Shown: piece by piece, positions 35,586-44,015 of the stretch
How positions within the stretch are numbered: position 1 is the stretch's first letter
Layout of the letters: every line of letters begins with the position of its first letter
NCBI RefSeq assembly: GCF_010435915.1
Contig: NZ_JAAFZH010000002.1
Coordinates: 1 to 64,000, forward strand
DNA: 64,000 bases
Direction of reading: 5' to 3'
Origin: Spirosoma terrae
GTDB lineage: Bacteria; Bacteroidota; Bacteroidia; Cytophagales; Spirosomataceae
Notes under the pieces: model-generated
Databases searched by the model: none
Told to the model about the DNA's origin: nothing
The model's input: the letters and a program-made list of their open reading frames with translations, nothing else
Made by a program: the position numbers and the translations under genes

Positions 35586-36538
35586 CGGCCAACTAACTGG
35601 TTAAACTTTTTAACAACTTCTGGCCAGAACCCAATTCCTAAAACACGTCCCCAGATACGCCGACGCGAGTACTGTTCCATCTCCGCAAAAATTGGGTCGG
35701 AAAAACGCTCTTTGGCTTTCTGAGTCAATATAAGCGCGAAGCCGTGTTGCTTCAGTGTAGTAGCAAAAACCCAGCCCAGTAACAAATTGCGCTGGGTTAA
35801 GGTAGCATCGTCTGCAAATCGGTTTAGATACGTCATTTCGCCCCATACCGCGCTATTTTTGAGCGAGAAAAGAACAAACTTTTTCACTAATGGCTGAGTC
35901 GAGAAGCTATCCAGCAAAGCAGGCGTGATGCGGGGAGAACCTTTGGGCAGTAGTTCGGCCAGCCAGTGGCTGCCCGTTTCTTCCATAAATTGCAGCACTT
36001 TGTAGAGTTTATCCTCGCCGTCGTAGATCGACGCAATGCCCGGTTCAAATTCAGCCGTCAAAACGCGTTTGGTACGTTCTTCACCCAAATTGCGGAACAG
36101 TCGAAGGTCGGTTCCCTGCGAATCGGTTTTAAACCAGTCCACCTGTTTGATTTTCAGACTGTCGAGCGTCGAGCGCAGGCTTCGCGTTTTGAGTTGAACC
36201 ACTTTTGTGGGTTCAAATTTGGGCGCAAACGCATATTCCTGAATCAGATCGGGGCGGGGACGTAACAGACTGGAACAGTGGGGCGATTCGGTCAGATAAA
36301 AATTGGCCGTTTCGGTATCTGTTTCCGTAACGATGTGGTTGAAGGTATATAGTTTTCGAAAGTGGCTGGATTCGCTCTCTACGTAGCCAAAGTCGCGGTC
36401 GTCGGCGTCGAATGCGATGCAGATGGCATATTTGGCAAACGTTTTCCACCGATTATGGAGTTGCCCGGAAGCTCCTATATCGACCAGCACCGGCGGTTCG
36501 GTCTGAAACTCAGGGCGACTTAGTATTTTATCAATCAT
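35582..36538 (-). CDS. FkbM-like methyltransferase
   Basis: 318 residues. The SAM-binding motif is PVLVDIGASGQLHNRW near residue 16, with CIAFDADDRDFGY as the second strand, and the FkbM-type DWFKTDSQGTDLRLFRNLGE near residue 133 where the invariant Asp sits. This family O-methylates sugars or other small hydroxyl groups. It overlaps the GT4 gene by 4 bp. The C-terminal 110 residues have no match I recognise. Target is probably the glycan made by this cluster (inference). Confidence 0.75.
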   Translation of the reverse strand: MIDKILSRPEFQTEPPVLVDIGASGQLHNRWKTFAKYAICIAFDADDRDFGYVESESSHFRKLYTFNHIVTETDTETANFYLTESPHCSSLLRPRPDLIQEYAFAPKFEPTKVVQLKTRSLRSTLDSLKIKQVDWFKTDSQGTDLRLFRNLGEERTKRVLTAEFEPGIASIYDGEDKLYKVLQFMEETGSHWLAELLPKGSPRITPALLDSFSTQPLVKKFVLFSLKNSAVWGEMTYLNRFADDATLTQRNLLLGWVFATTLKQHGFALILTQKAKERFSDPIFAEMEQYSRRRIWGRVLGIGFWPEVVKKFNQLVGR

Positions 36539-36664
36539 TCAGGACTCTGTTTTCGTTAATCCAGTTTTTAGTGCATGGTTTATAGTTGCTCTGTCTATTA
36601 GCTTATATCCTCGTATGACGAATCAACCATAAACTGAAAACCATAGACTATAAACTCAACTCCG

Positions 36665-37471
36665 CTAATTTCGATACGCAAAGATATTCAATTGAAGGTC
36701 CATGCTGTCATTACCCCGATACCGATGATTAACTAATGGCGCATGGCGGTATTGACTGGTGTTTATGTAGTACCGAAAACCACTTTCTTCCAGAATCTGA
36801 ACAACTTCAGCCAGCGTTTGCGGATGATCGAGATACGCGTGGAATTCAACAAACATATTCTGAACGTGCGCCAGAGCATCCCGACAATCGGTCAGAACGG
36901 CTGTTTCGGCGCCTTCAATATCCATCTTCAGCATGTCGATTCGGGTTTCGCGCAGCAGATAATCGCGGAGTCGAATGGAGGGAACCAGCTTGCGATCCGT
37001 TTGCGAAAAAATAGAAGCCGAATCGGCCTGATCGCTACCAAACCAGATGCCTTCATCGTTTATCCAGACGGCTTTCGTTACGATCTCGACATCCGAAATC
37101 TGGTTTTGCCGGAGGTTATTCTGTAAGACTAAGCTGATTTGCTCATCCGCTTCGAACGCTACAATTCGGGCATTGGGATAAGCCTGCCGGAAATAAACGA
37201 CGCTGGTACCCACGTTGGTACCGCAATCAAAAATGACGGGCCTGGCGCTGGTGGTATGAAACCGGTAAAATTCATCGACAAAAATTTCCCGGACCTGCCA
37301 GATAAATGATAGCGCATCGGGTACCCGAAACTGGTATCGACCAAACGTTACGTCAATCTGCTGATTACGAGGTTTGCTACCGTACCGCAAGGCTAACCAC
37401 AACAATCGACGTCCTTCAGTTGAACGTAGTAACCGAGCTGTTTCGGTGAATAAAAAACGGAAAACCCACAT
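36665..37471 (-). CDS. FkbM family methyltransferase
   Basis: 268 residues, a more typical FkbM protein than its neighbour. Motif I is VIFDCGTNVGTSVVYFRQAY (residues 79-98), the ribose-binding acid is VAFEADEQI, and IDMLKMDIEGAETAVL (near 178) is the family signature. An amphipathic N-terminus (RFLFTETARLLRSTEGRRLL) suggests peripheral membrane contact. The intergenic stretches on both sides contain low-complexity ATGGTTTATRGTTT motifs. Substrate unknown. Confidence 0.85.
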   Translation of the reverse strand: MWVFRFLFTETARLLRSTEGRRLLWLALRYGSKPRNQQIDVTFGRYQFRVPDALSFIWQVREIFVDEFYRFHTTSARPVIFDCGTNVGTSVVYFRQAYPNARIVAFEADEQISLVLQNNLRQNQISDVEIVTKAVWINDEGIWFGSDQADSASIFSQTDRKLVPSIRLRDYLLRETRIDMLKMDIEGAETAVLTDCRDALAHVQNMFVEFHAYLDHPQTLAEVVQILEESGFRYYINTSQYRHAPLVNHRYRGNDSMDLQLNIFAYRN

Positions 37472-37566
37472 GGAGGAATGGTAAGGTTTATGGTTTTTAG
37501 TTTAAGGTGTATGGTTTATTGTACAACGAATCAATTCAGAAGACAAAACCTCGAACCTCGAAATCA

Positions 37567-39060
37567 TTATACATATCGTTTTCGTAAATCGTCGACGGTC
37601 TGATTGATTTCCGGTGACAGACGTAGCAGAATAACCAATCCGCCAAACAAGGCTGTAATTAGTGATGACCGCCACGTTAAATCCAGAATGACCCGCCAGT
37701 TAGAATCGTTGGCTGCAGGATAGGGGATTTGAACCGCTATCCACCAAACAATAAGTCCAATAACAATGGCCGCCAGATTTCGCCAGGTGAATGGCTGCAA
37801 ACGAAACGCAAAGCCGACGAAAACCGTCCGGGCAAAATTAAACAGGAACGTGGCCAGTGCAGCGCCAATGGCTGCTCCGTTGATGCCAAACTGAGGAATT
37901 AATAGCTTATTAGCGCCAATGGTAATAAACGTAAGGGCTACGAAAAACAGCGAATCATAGACGTAGTACCGGGATGTATTCAGAATAATACCGTTAACGC
38001 CGGTTGCCATATCGATTAATTTGCCTAAGCCCAACCATAAAATAACGTAATAGCCGCCTTCGTAACCAGCAGGTAGAAAGTGAAATACGTTAGGCAGATT
38101 AGCCGCAACGCCCACAAACACAAAACATCCCGCAATAAGCTGATTCAGACAGCTCTTCCGATAAATGGTGGCTATATTTTCCAGATCATTGTTTTTCCAG
38201 GACTCAGCAATCAACGCACCGGATACTTTATAAAGAGCAGTTGCAGGGACGGCAATGACGGCCCCAAAATTGGCCGCCATGCTGTAAATTCCAGTCGCAT
38301 CTAAACCTATGTCATGGTTAATCATGACTTTATCAACGGCAAGGATAATTTGGGAAGAGAGAGCCGTTGTAAGGGTTAAAGCTGCGTATCGTGTTAACTC
38401 TCGGCGTAATGTGGGATTGATGGAAATGAATCGACGATTGAAAAAAAGCGATTTGTCGCGTGCTACGCTGAAAACCATCAACATGGCTTGTATAAAAAAG
38501 GCTAGTAGCCACAACCCTAGAAATTGCGAGAATGTGACCCAACCGAACCAGTACGTAATACCAGCCAGGAGAATAAGTATGCGTTGGACAAACTGCTGTA
38601 AGATTGTACCCGTAACTGGGTCATATAGCAACCGGGAGTAGTTATCAAAAACAGTGAAATAAACCGTAAAAAGCGTAAGTGGAATGAGCAGATAATAGTA
38701 ATTAACAAATAAAGCTGATGAGCCTTGATTTTGCTCGATAAACCATGAACGTGCCAGCCAAAGCCCTACTATGCAAATGAGAGAACCGATAAACGTAGTA
38801 AGGGTAGCTATGAATAGATAGCCGTTGTGTTGACGATCGGCGTTTCGGAAATAAGGGAAATAGCGGCCCCCCGCGCCATTAATGCCCAAGTTGGAAAATT
38901 GGGCCAGCACTAATGAAAGCGAGATCAGCAATGATAATAAGCCGTACTGCGCCTTGCTAAATAAATGCGGAAAGAAAAGTCCCTGCGTTAAAAAACCAAC
39001 GGCCACACCCGCGTAGGTATATATTGAACTCTGAATGGTTTGCCGTTTTATGATACCCAT
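37567..39060 (-). CDS. Polysaccharide flippase (Wzx/MATE-like)
   Basis: 497 residues with about 12-14 membrane helices, in the oligosaccharide-flippase superfamily (polysaccharide_synt_C). It starts MGIIKRQTIQSSIYTYAGVA and contains FPHLFSKAQYGLLSLLISLS, both common at the N-terminus of Wzx-like proteins. It would move undecaprenyl-linked oligosaccharide across the inner membrane. It lies in the middle of the cluster, between pseI and the methyltransferases. No Wzy polymerase is visible in the window. Confidence 0.88.
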   Translation of the reverse strand: MGIIKRQTIQSSIYTYAGVAVGFLTQGLFFPHLFSKAQYGLLSLLISLSLVLAQFSNLGINGAGGRYFPYFRNADRQHNGYLFIATLTTFIGSLICIVGLWLARSWFIEQNQGSSALFVNYYYLLIPLTLFTVYFTVFDNYSRLLYDPVTGTILQQFVQRILILLAGITYWFGWVTFSQFLGLWLLAFFIQAMLMVFSVARDKSLFFNRRFISINPTLRRELTRYAALTLTTALSSQIILAVDKVMINHDIGLDATGIYSMAANFGAVIAVPATALYKVSGALIAESWKNNDLENIATIYRKSCLNQLIAGCFVFVGVAANLPNVFHFLPAGYEGGYYVILWLGLGKLIDMATGVNGIILNTSRYYVYDSLFFVALTFITIGANKLLIPQFGINGAAIGAALATFLFNFARTVFVGFAFRLQPFTWRNLAAIVIGLIVWWIAVQIPYPAANDSNWRVILDLTWRSSLITALFGGLVILLRLSPEINQTVDDLRKRYV

Positions 39061-39074
39061 GTAGTGGAATGATA

Positions 39075-39146
39075 GAATGATTGATTGATCGAATGAGTGA
39101 ATAATTCATGATTGGCCTATTCACTCATTCGATCAATCAATCATTC
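39075..39146. terminator. Hairpin after pseI, perfect 29-bp arms
   Basis: Arms 39075-39103 and 39118-39146 are exact complements (GATTGATTGATCGAATGAGT core) around a 14-nt loop. The right arm covers the last 10 bases of pseI. It may attenuate transcription from the pse genes into the flippase gene. Confidence 0.75.
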
Positions 39147-40204
39147 AAAATTAAACTCCAGTCCAGTGCTGTGCCTGCGGAGATGTCTTTGGTGGCTGTT
39201 TTGTTGATGATGTCGTCGTAATAGCGGGTATGCAAACCGTTCGCAGGGCGAATGCTACGTACATTTTCCGGCGTGAAGGCTTCTCCTGCTTTCACATCCT
39301 GCACTACGTATAGCGAGCGCTTGAACTGAAGACTTTTTTGCTCTTTGGCCGTCAGCGTGTAACTAACCTGACCCATTGCCAGAAAGGCTCGTTCGGTTTC
39401 AATAACGAGACTTTTTAGTTCGTCCGGTTCCAGCGAAAAAGCCGAATCGACTCCACCGTCAGCCCGACGTAACGTTACGTGTTTTTCCAGAACAACCGCT
39501 CCTAATGCCACAGCCGCGACGGCCGCACCGATGCCCATGGTGTGGTCAGAGAGCCCAACCGCTACGTCGAATAATTCGCGCATGTGCGGAATCGTGCGCA
39601 GGTTTGTCGTTTCGGGTGTAGCGGGGTATGTACTCGTACATTTGAGTAACACCAGGTCCTTACAGCAATTGGCACGTAGCACTTTTACCGATTCATCGAG
39701 GTCGGCAACCGACGCTACGCCCGTACTCATGATGACTGGTTTACCCGTCTGCGCAATTTTTTTGAGCAGTATATGGTCTGTGTTTTCGAATGACGCGATT
39801 TTATAGAGTGGTACGTCGAGTGATTCCAGAAAATCGACCGCCGTTGTATCAAACGGCGAGCTAAAAGCAATCATGCCACGCTTTTTCGCATGGTCGAAAA
39901 TGGGTTTATGCCATTCCCAGGGCGTATAGGCGTCTGAATAGAGCTTATATAAATTCTTATCGGCCCAAAGCGATTTGGCATCCCGGATGTAGAATTCTTC
40001 CGACGAGCCGTTAAACGTAATCGTATCGGGTGTATAGGTCTGAAGTTTTAAGGCATGAGCGCCTGCATCGGCCACGGCATCAACAATTTCCAACGCCCGT
40101 TCGAGCGATTGGTTATGATTGCCCGACATCTCGGCAATAACGAAAGGCCGGTGTCCTGCGCCGATGGTATAGTTGGCAACCTGAATCGGTTGATTTGCTG
40201 TCAT
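39137..40204 (-). CDS. pseI: Pseudaminic acid synthase
   Basis: 355 residues of the NeuB family, condensing phosphoenolpyruvate with the 6-deoxy-AltdiNAc sugar to form pseudaminic acid. The N-terminal TIM barrel has FVIAEMSGNHNQSLERALEI, KLQTYTPDTITF, FSSPFDTTAVDFLESLDVPL, YKIASFE, and GLSDHTMGIGAAVAAVALGA with EKHVTLRR. The C-terminal antifreeze-like SAF domain is present (KRSLYVVQDVKAGEAFTPEN). The EMSGNHNQ motif and the neighbouring genes favour PseI over sialate (NeuB) or legionaminate (LegI) synthases. Confidence 0.92.
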   Translation of the reverse strand: MTANQPIQVANYTIGAGHRPFVIAEMSGNHNQSLERALEIVDAVADAGAHALKLQTYTPDTITFNGSSEEFYIRDAKSLWADKNLYKLYSDAYTPWEWHKPIFDHAKKRGMIAFSSPFDTTAVDFLESLDVPLYKIASFENTDHILLKKIAQTGKPVIMSTGVASVADLDESVKVLRANCCKDLVLLKCTSTYPATPETTNLRTIPHMRELFDVAVGLSDHTMGIGAAVAAVALGAVVLEKHVTLRRADGGVDSAFSLEPDELKSLVIETERAFLAMGQVSYTLTAKEQKSLQFKRSLYVVQDVKAGEAFTPENVRSIRPANGLHTRYYDDIINKTATKDISAGTALDWSLILND

Positions 40205-40246
40205 AATGATTGTAACCTCACAGATTCCGATAGGAGAGGTCGGTTT

Positions 40247-40741
40247 CTACAAGGTCTTACTGAAAACTAAACTAGGTCTCTCCTGACCAGAAACCCCAAA
40301 TTTACCGCTTTCGTGCGAGAATGTGAACCCAGCTTTGGTAAATGAGCGGATAGAACTCTGGTTATCAGGTTTAATATAGGCATGTATTGTTATGGCTCCC
40401 CACTGCTTCCGGCATTCGTCGCAACCTTCGGCTATGACTTGGCTGGCCAAACCCTGTCCCCGGAAACGAGTGTCTACCGAAATACCGACAATAATCTCAT
40501 CGGGCATGTCGGCAACCGGTTTCCGCTCAAACCGTATTTGACCAACCGGCTCGCCAGCTTCGTTTTCAAACACCAGCAGTAAAGCGGTTGAATCCGCCAG
40601 TTTTCTGGAAAACCAGGCCGTGTGCGTTTCCAGCGAAATTGGGTCAGAGCTAAATGATTGTTGTCGGGTAATGGGATCATTTGCCCAATCGAAATACAAG
40701 TGAGCGTCGGCCAACGTAGCGGGGCGGTGTGTCAGGTTCAT
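40247..40741 (-). CDS. pseH: GNAT acetyltransferase, PseH-like
   Basis: 164 residues of one GNAT domain. Acetyl-CoA motif A is EIIVGISVDTRFRGQGLASQ (residues about 82-101), followed by NQSSIRSFTKAGFTF, the usual asparagine-containing helix. Position between pseG and pseI fits the 4-N-acetylation step of the Pse route (UDP-4-amino-4,6-dideoxy-AltNAc to diacetyl form). Assignment rests mostly on context because GNAT sequences are alike. Confidence 0.75.
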   Translation of the reverse strand: MNLTHRPATLADAHLYFDWANDPITRQQSFSSDPISLETHTAWFSRKLADSTALLLVFENEAGEPVGQIRFERKPVADMPDEIIVGISVDTRFRGQGLASQVIAEGCDECRKQWGAITIHAYIKPDNQSSIRSFTKAGFTFSHESGKFGVSGQERPSLVFSKTL

Positions 40742-40758
40742 GAGGTGACTAGGCTTGC

Positions 40759-40829
40759 CTTAGTGTCGAATGAGGTTACGTATGCCATGTCTTGGAGACA
40801 TGGCATACGTAACCTCATTCGACACTAAG
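40759..40829. terminator. Hairpin after pseG, perfect 34-bp arms
   Basis: Arms 40759-40792 and 40796-40829 with a 3-nt loop (TGG). The right arm covers the last 15 bases of pseG including its TGA. The tip ATGCCATGTCT(TGG)AGACATGGCAT is close to the tip of the hairpin at 26235-26307. Confidence 0.8.
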
Positions 40830-41849
40830 ACCGTGAAATAAAGCTCGGAATCGTTCGGGAGATCGTCCGTCGAAAAAGCGCTTCTGATTCGCTAACGATT
40901 CGGAGGTAGGTTCTGTTGAGAATTGAAACGATTGGATCGACAGTTTCAGCATCTGATCCAGGCCGAGAACCGGCGTGAGCCGCGTTAGGAGCGTCGGGAA
41001 ATTAACGGATAATGCCAGTTTTTCTTCGGATAGAAACCGAGCCAGCCGATCCTGATTCTCAGCTGTTACGACTGCAATTAATGGTCGATTAACGGCGCAG
41101 ACTTCGTACGCAATCGTGCTACAGGCCGTAATCGCCAGACTGCATTGACGTAGTTCGTCGACCATCTGATCAGCACTCAGATTCTGAAGAATCGTCAGAT
41201 TAGGCAGTTCAGCCTGAAACGCTTCTATGGAGTCTCGGTTCGGATGGAATGGGCCTAATACAATACGAACCTGCAGCGACGAATCAACAAGGCTGATCGC
41301 TTTCAATACGTCCAGCGAGGTGTTTTTAGGATCTGCACCGCCCAGACTTACGAAAATTGGTCCGTTTGCGGGTGGTTCCCCAAACCCATCGGGATTCAGG
41401 AACTGAGGGCGGAGCAAAGCATATTGCGGACCCAGACAGAATTGTGTGTAGGATTCTGCATCATACTCATCAGCCGTCAGACCGCCCGCATGGTTTATAA
41501 TGACATCGGCCACCTGATGGCCCGTGATCAAATCGTCGATGTAAACCAGTTTATTAGCCCGTGCGCGTACGGATTGCTGGAATGCTGAATCAAACGAGTA
41601 ACCATCTAACACAACCGTTTCGTCGGCGTCAATACTAGCCAGGAACGTAGCGTTTGATGTTTCCTCATAAAAGTCAACAACGGTCAAACCGGCTTGCTGG
41701 ATTAAATTCGTTACGTTGCTGGTTGGCTCAGTAATGGCAAAACGCATCGAAAACTCGTTTTTCAACATATTGGCCAACGCCAGACACCGCATGACGTGTC
41801 CTAACCCAATTTGCGCATTGCCGTCTGCGCGGAAAAAAATTCGCTTCAT
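40815..41849 (-). CDS. pseG: UDP-2,4-diacetamido-2,4,6-trideoxy-beta-L-altropyranose hydrolase
   Basis: 344 residues of the PseG family, a GT-B fold hydrolase that removes UDP to free the 2,4-diacetamido sugar for PseI. It begins FFRADGNAQIGLGHVMRCLA, which holds the family catalytic His (GLGHVMR). VFLD-type loops appear as VYIDDLITGHQVADVIINHA, and the nucleotide-binding FVSLGGADPKN and ITACSTIAYEVCAVNRPLIA follow. Flanked by pseF and pseH, as expected for this step. Confidence 0.92.
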   Translation of the reverse strand: MKRIFFRADGNAQIGLGHVMRCLALANMLKNEFSMRFAITEPTSNVTNLIQQAGLTVVDFYEETSNATFLASIDADETVVLDGYSFDSAFQQSVRARANKLVYIDDLITGHQVADVIINHAGGLTADEYDAESYTQFCLGPQYALLRPQFLNPDGFGEPPANGPIFVSLGGADPKNTSLDVLKAISLVDSSLQVRIVLGPFHPNRDSIEAFQAELPNLTILQNLSADQMVDELRQCSLAITACSTIAYEVCAVNRPLIAVVTAENQDRLARFLSEEKLALSVNFPTLLTRLTPVLGLDQMLKLSIQSFQFSTEPTSESLANQKRFFDGRSPERFRALFHGLSVE

Positions 41850-41865
41850 AGGACTGCTACATGAC

Positions 41866-41916
41866 GACTGCTACGTACCGAATGAAGAGTGTTTCCTTAT
41901 TCGGTACGTAGCAGTC
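41866..41916. terminator. Hairpin after pseF, perfect 18-bp arms
   Basis: GACTGCTACGTACCGAAT (41866-41883) and its complement (41899-41916) with a 15-nt loop. The right arm lies inside the last codons of pseF. Confidence 0.65.
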
Positions 41917-42592
41917 TGAGTTGATATTTTAGTTCAGCAACCTGCCAGTCATCTTCCGTATCAATATCGTGGGCTTCCATTTCGGAGATGATAATACCGC
42001 CGGAATTGTCAGTAATCAGACGCTGATTTTGCTGAAAGGCGGCTACGTTGAAGAAATAAAACTGCCCCGCATCGTGGTAGGCAGGTTCCAGATCTTGTGA
42101 GCGAGTCAGAGCATGTTCGGGCTGGAACCACTGGACTTTTTCGTTACGTAGCAGTACCGCCCGCTGAATCGGAAAACTGAATCGCTGAACCGGGTAAACC
42201 GTATCAAACTGTCTGTCGATGAGCGTCGAAAAGGCCCGTTTAAGCAGTTCTTTCGTAACAAATGGCGCCGTTGGATACAGGCAGCAAGCATAATCGAACG
42301 TAACGTTCTGCTGAGCGTACTGAGCTAAAACTTCCGTCAGTACGTCGGCGGTTGTGGCAAAATCATCAGCGGTCTGGGCGTTACGCAGAAACGGGACTGA
42401 TGCCCCGTAGTGTTGAGCAATGTCGGCAATCTCCACATCGTCCGTCGAAACCATTACGTCATCAAACAAACCCGATTGAATCGCAGCGTTAATGCCGTAA
42501 GCGATAATCGGTTTGCCCAGAAATGGCCGGATGTTTTTGCGTGGAATGCGTTTGCTGCCACCCCGTGCCGTAATGATTGCCAGCGTACGCAT
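41897..42592 (-). CDS. pseF: Pseudaminic acid cytidylyltransferase
   Basis: 231 residues from ATG 42592, which overlaps the upstream stop codon by one base. A longer frame to 42730 would run through the neighbouring methyltransferase gene and is rejected. It activates pseudaminic acid with CTP to give CMP-Pse. The nucleotide-binding motif is LAIITARGGSKRIPRKNIRP (FLGKPIIAYGI following), then MVSTDDVEIADIA and DYACCLYPTAPFV, all standard for NeuA/PseF proteins. AHDIDTEDDWQVAELKY at the end matches the metal-site tail. Confidence 0.92.
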   Translation of the reverse strand: MRTLAIITARGGSKRIPRKNIRPFLGKPIIAYGINAAIQSGLFDDVMVSTDDVEIADIAQHYGASVPFLRNAQTADDFATTADVLTEVLAQYAQQNVTFDYACCLYPTAPFVTKELLKRAFSTLIDRQFDTVYPVQRFSFPIQRAVLLRNEKVQWFQPEHALTRSQDLEPAYHDAGQFYFFNVAAFQQNQRLITDNSGGIIISEMEAHDIDTEDDWQVAELKYQLRLLRTE

Positions 42593-43242
42593 CAGGCAGT
42601 TTTTTCGAGCAGATACATATAATCGACGTTGCCCGACTCGGCTGCGTTGATGTAGGGGTACAACTCCTGCTTCACCAGACGTAGCGACGGATGACGCTGT
42701 TGAAACAGAGCCGCATAATCGGCTTTCCACAGAAACCCTTCGTTGCCCCGGTAAGGTATCGCTTTCAGTTCAGGGCTGTAGTATTCAAATCCCCAGATGT
42801 AACGACCACTGCAACGTACCATTTCGTCCATGATTTTGGGCAGATCGTCGGGAGCAATATGAATCAGCACACCGTTGGTACACACTACGTCGAAGAAGCC
42901 ATCCCGGAACGGTAATTCGAAACCCGAACCCTGAATGATATTAATGTGCTGGGTGGTTTGTTTGGCTTTTTCAACGGCATAGGATTGAAGCTCAATGCCA
43001 TACAGATTCTCAAACCCGGCGTCCTGCAAGCCCCGCAGTTGCATGCCGGTATTACAACCGACTTCCAGAATCCGGGTATTGGCCGACCAGCCTTCCGTAA
43101 AACGGGCGTTCATTTCGGATTTGGTAAGTCCCCAGTTTTGCTGGTAGAACTCATCCCACTCCAGCCGGTCTCGCGTGTTACGGTCTGTGTAATGCTGGCC
43201 AAATTCGCCACTCCAAAAGTCCTCCTGTTGGGTCGTTTTCAT
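42592..43242 (-). CDS. Pseudaminic-acid-associated SAM methyltransferase
   Basis: 216 residues. Class I SAM fold: ILEVGCNTGMQLRGLQDAGF (residues about 56-75), GFELPFRDGFFDVVCTNGVL, IHIAPDDLPKIMDEMVRC. This matches the family often annotated as a pseudaminic acid biosynthesis-associated methylase. Its stop shares one base with the pseF start (TGATG), giving tight coupling. It probably methylates the nonulosonate or a precursor; the position is unknown. Confidence 0.8.
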   Translation of the reverse strand: MKTTQQEDFWSGEFGQHYTDRNTRDRLEWDEFYQQNWGLTKSEMNARFTEGWSANTRILEVGCNTGMQLRGLQDAGFENLYGIELQSYAVEKAKQTTQHINIIQGSGFELPFRDGFFDVVCTNGVLIHIAPDDLPKIMDEMVRCSGRYIWGFEYYSPELKAIPYRGNEGFLWKADYAALFQQRHPSLRLVKQELYPYINAAESGNVDYMYLLEKTA

Positions 43243-43261
43243 TAAATAAGGTAGAGTAATG

Positions 43262-43924
43262 TTATTTTACAATGTAGCAGGGCGTAACAGCAAACGGAAA
43301 GCGCTTGACCGTTACGTTCTTTCCGGCCAGAAATTCTTCCACCGCTGCATTGGCGCCGGGGAATACGTTGGCGTAGTCGTCGAGCATAATAACCCCGCCT
43401 GTTACGACACGGTCATACAGGTGCTCAAGAGCTGCGCGGGTCGGTTCGTAGACATCCACATCGATATTAAGCAGGCTGATCCGTAGTTCAGGGTGTTTTT
43501 CCAGATACTCGGGAATAGTCTGACAAACATCGCCCTGGATCAACTCCACATTCTGGGCAACGCCTTTGTGTTCCAGAACGGTTTTTAGCTGATCAATATC
43601 GATTCCTTCTTCGCCGGAGTCAGTAATGAATTTCTCCCGCCAAACCTTATCGCCCGTGAAGTCTGTTTCTGGAAAACGACCGAATGCGTCGAAACCGATG
43701 ATTTTTTTTGCGGTTGGGTTACTCAGCAACTGCCGGAACGTAGCGAGTCGAATCAGCGAGGCACCTTTGAATACACCACATTCGACAATAGCGCCGGGAA
43801 TATCGAGCGTCTGTTTGTATAGCTCATAATGAGCCATAACCTTCGCCATACGGTTGACGTCGGACGCCCAGTAATAATTATTTTCGTACTCAAACGAGCG
43901 ACTGAAGTCGGGGAGTTGAATCAT
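43262..43924 (-). CDS. TylF/MycF-like O-methyltransferase
   Basis: 220 residues from the ATG at 43924 (MIQLPDFSRSFEYENNYYWA). The frame opens at 43990, but the extra 22 residues look non-homologous. Motifs: GAIVECGVFKGASLIRLATF for SAM, IIGFDAFGRFPETDFTGDKV, and LLNIDVDVYEPTRAALEHLY (the metal-binding Asp residues) then VTGGVIMLDDY. Family members O-methylate sugars in antibiotics and glycans. It lies inside the Pse gene set, between the unknown 530-residue protein and the methylase. Confidence 0.82.
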   Translation of the reverse strand: MIQLPDFSRSFEYENNYYWASDVNRMAKVMAHYELYKQTLDIPGAIVECGVFKGASLIRLATFRQLLSNPTAKKIIGFDAFGRFPETDFTGDKVWREKFITDSGEEGIDIDQLKTVLEHKGVAQNVELIQGDVCQTIPEYLEKHPELRISLLNIDVDVYEPTRAALEHLYDRVVTGGVIMLDDYANVFPGANAAVEEFLAGKNVTVKRFPFAVTPCYIVK

Positions 43925-44015
43925 TAAGCTAGTTGGTTTCGATAGAACGCAGATCTGTATGCTAATTATGATCTTAGGAGACTCTATCAATCATAAAAAC
44001 CGGCGTTCTATATAG

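Noticed and set aside
39137..42592. Legionaminic or sialic acid pathway
   Set aside because: PseB, PseC and PseG-type proteins with the PseI signature fit pseudaminic acid; no LegG/NeuC-type epimerase or GDP-sugar enzyme seen.
42593..42730. Long N-terminal extension of PseF
   Set aside because: It would be encoded wholly within the upstream methyltransferase gene and looks like a shadow frame; the start at 42592 gives the normal PseF N-terminus.
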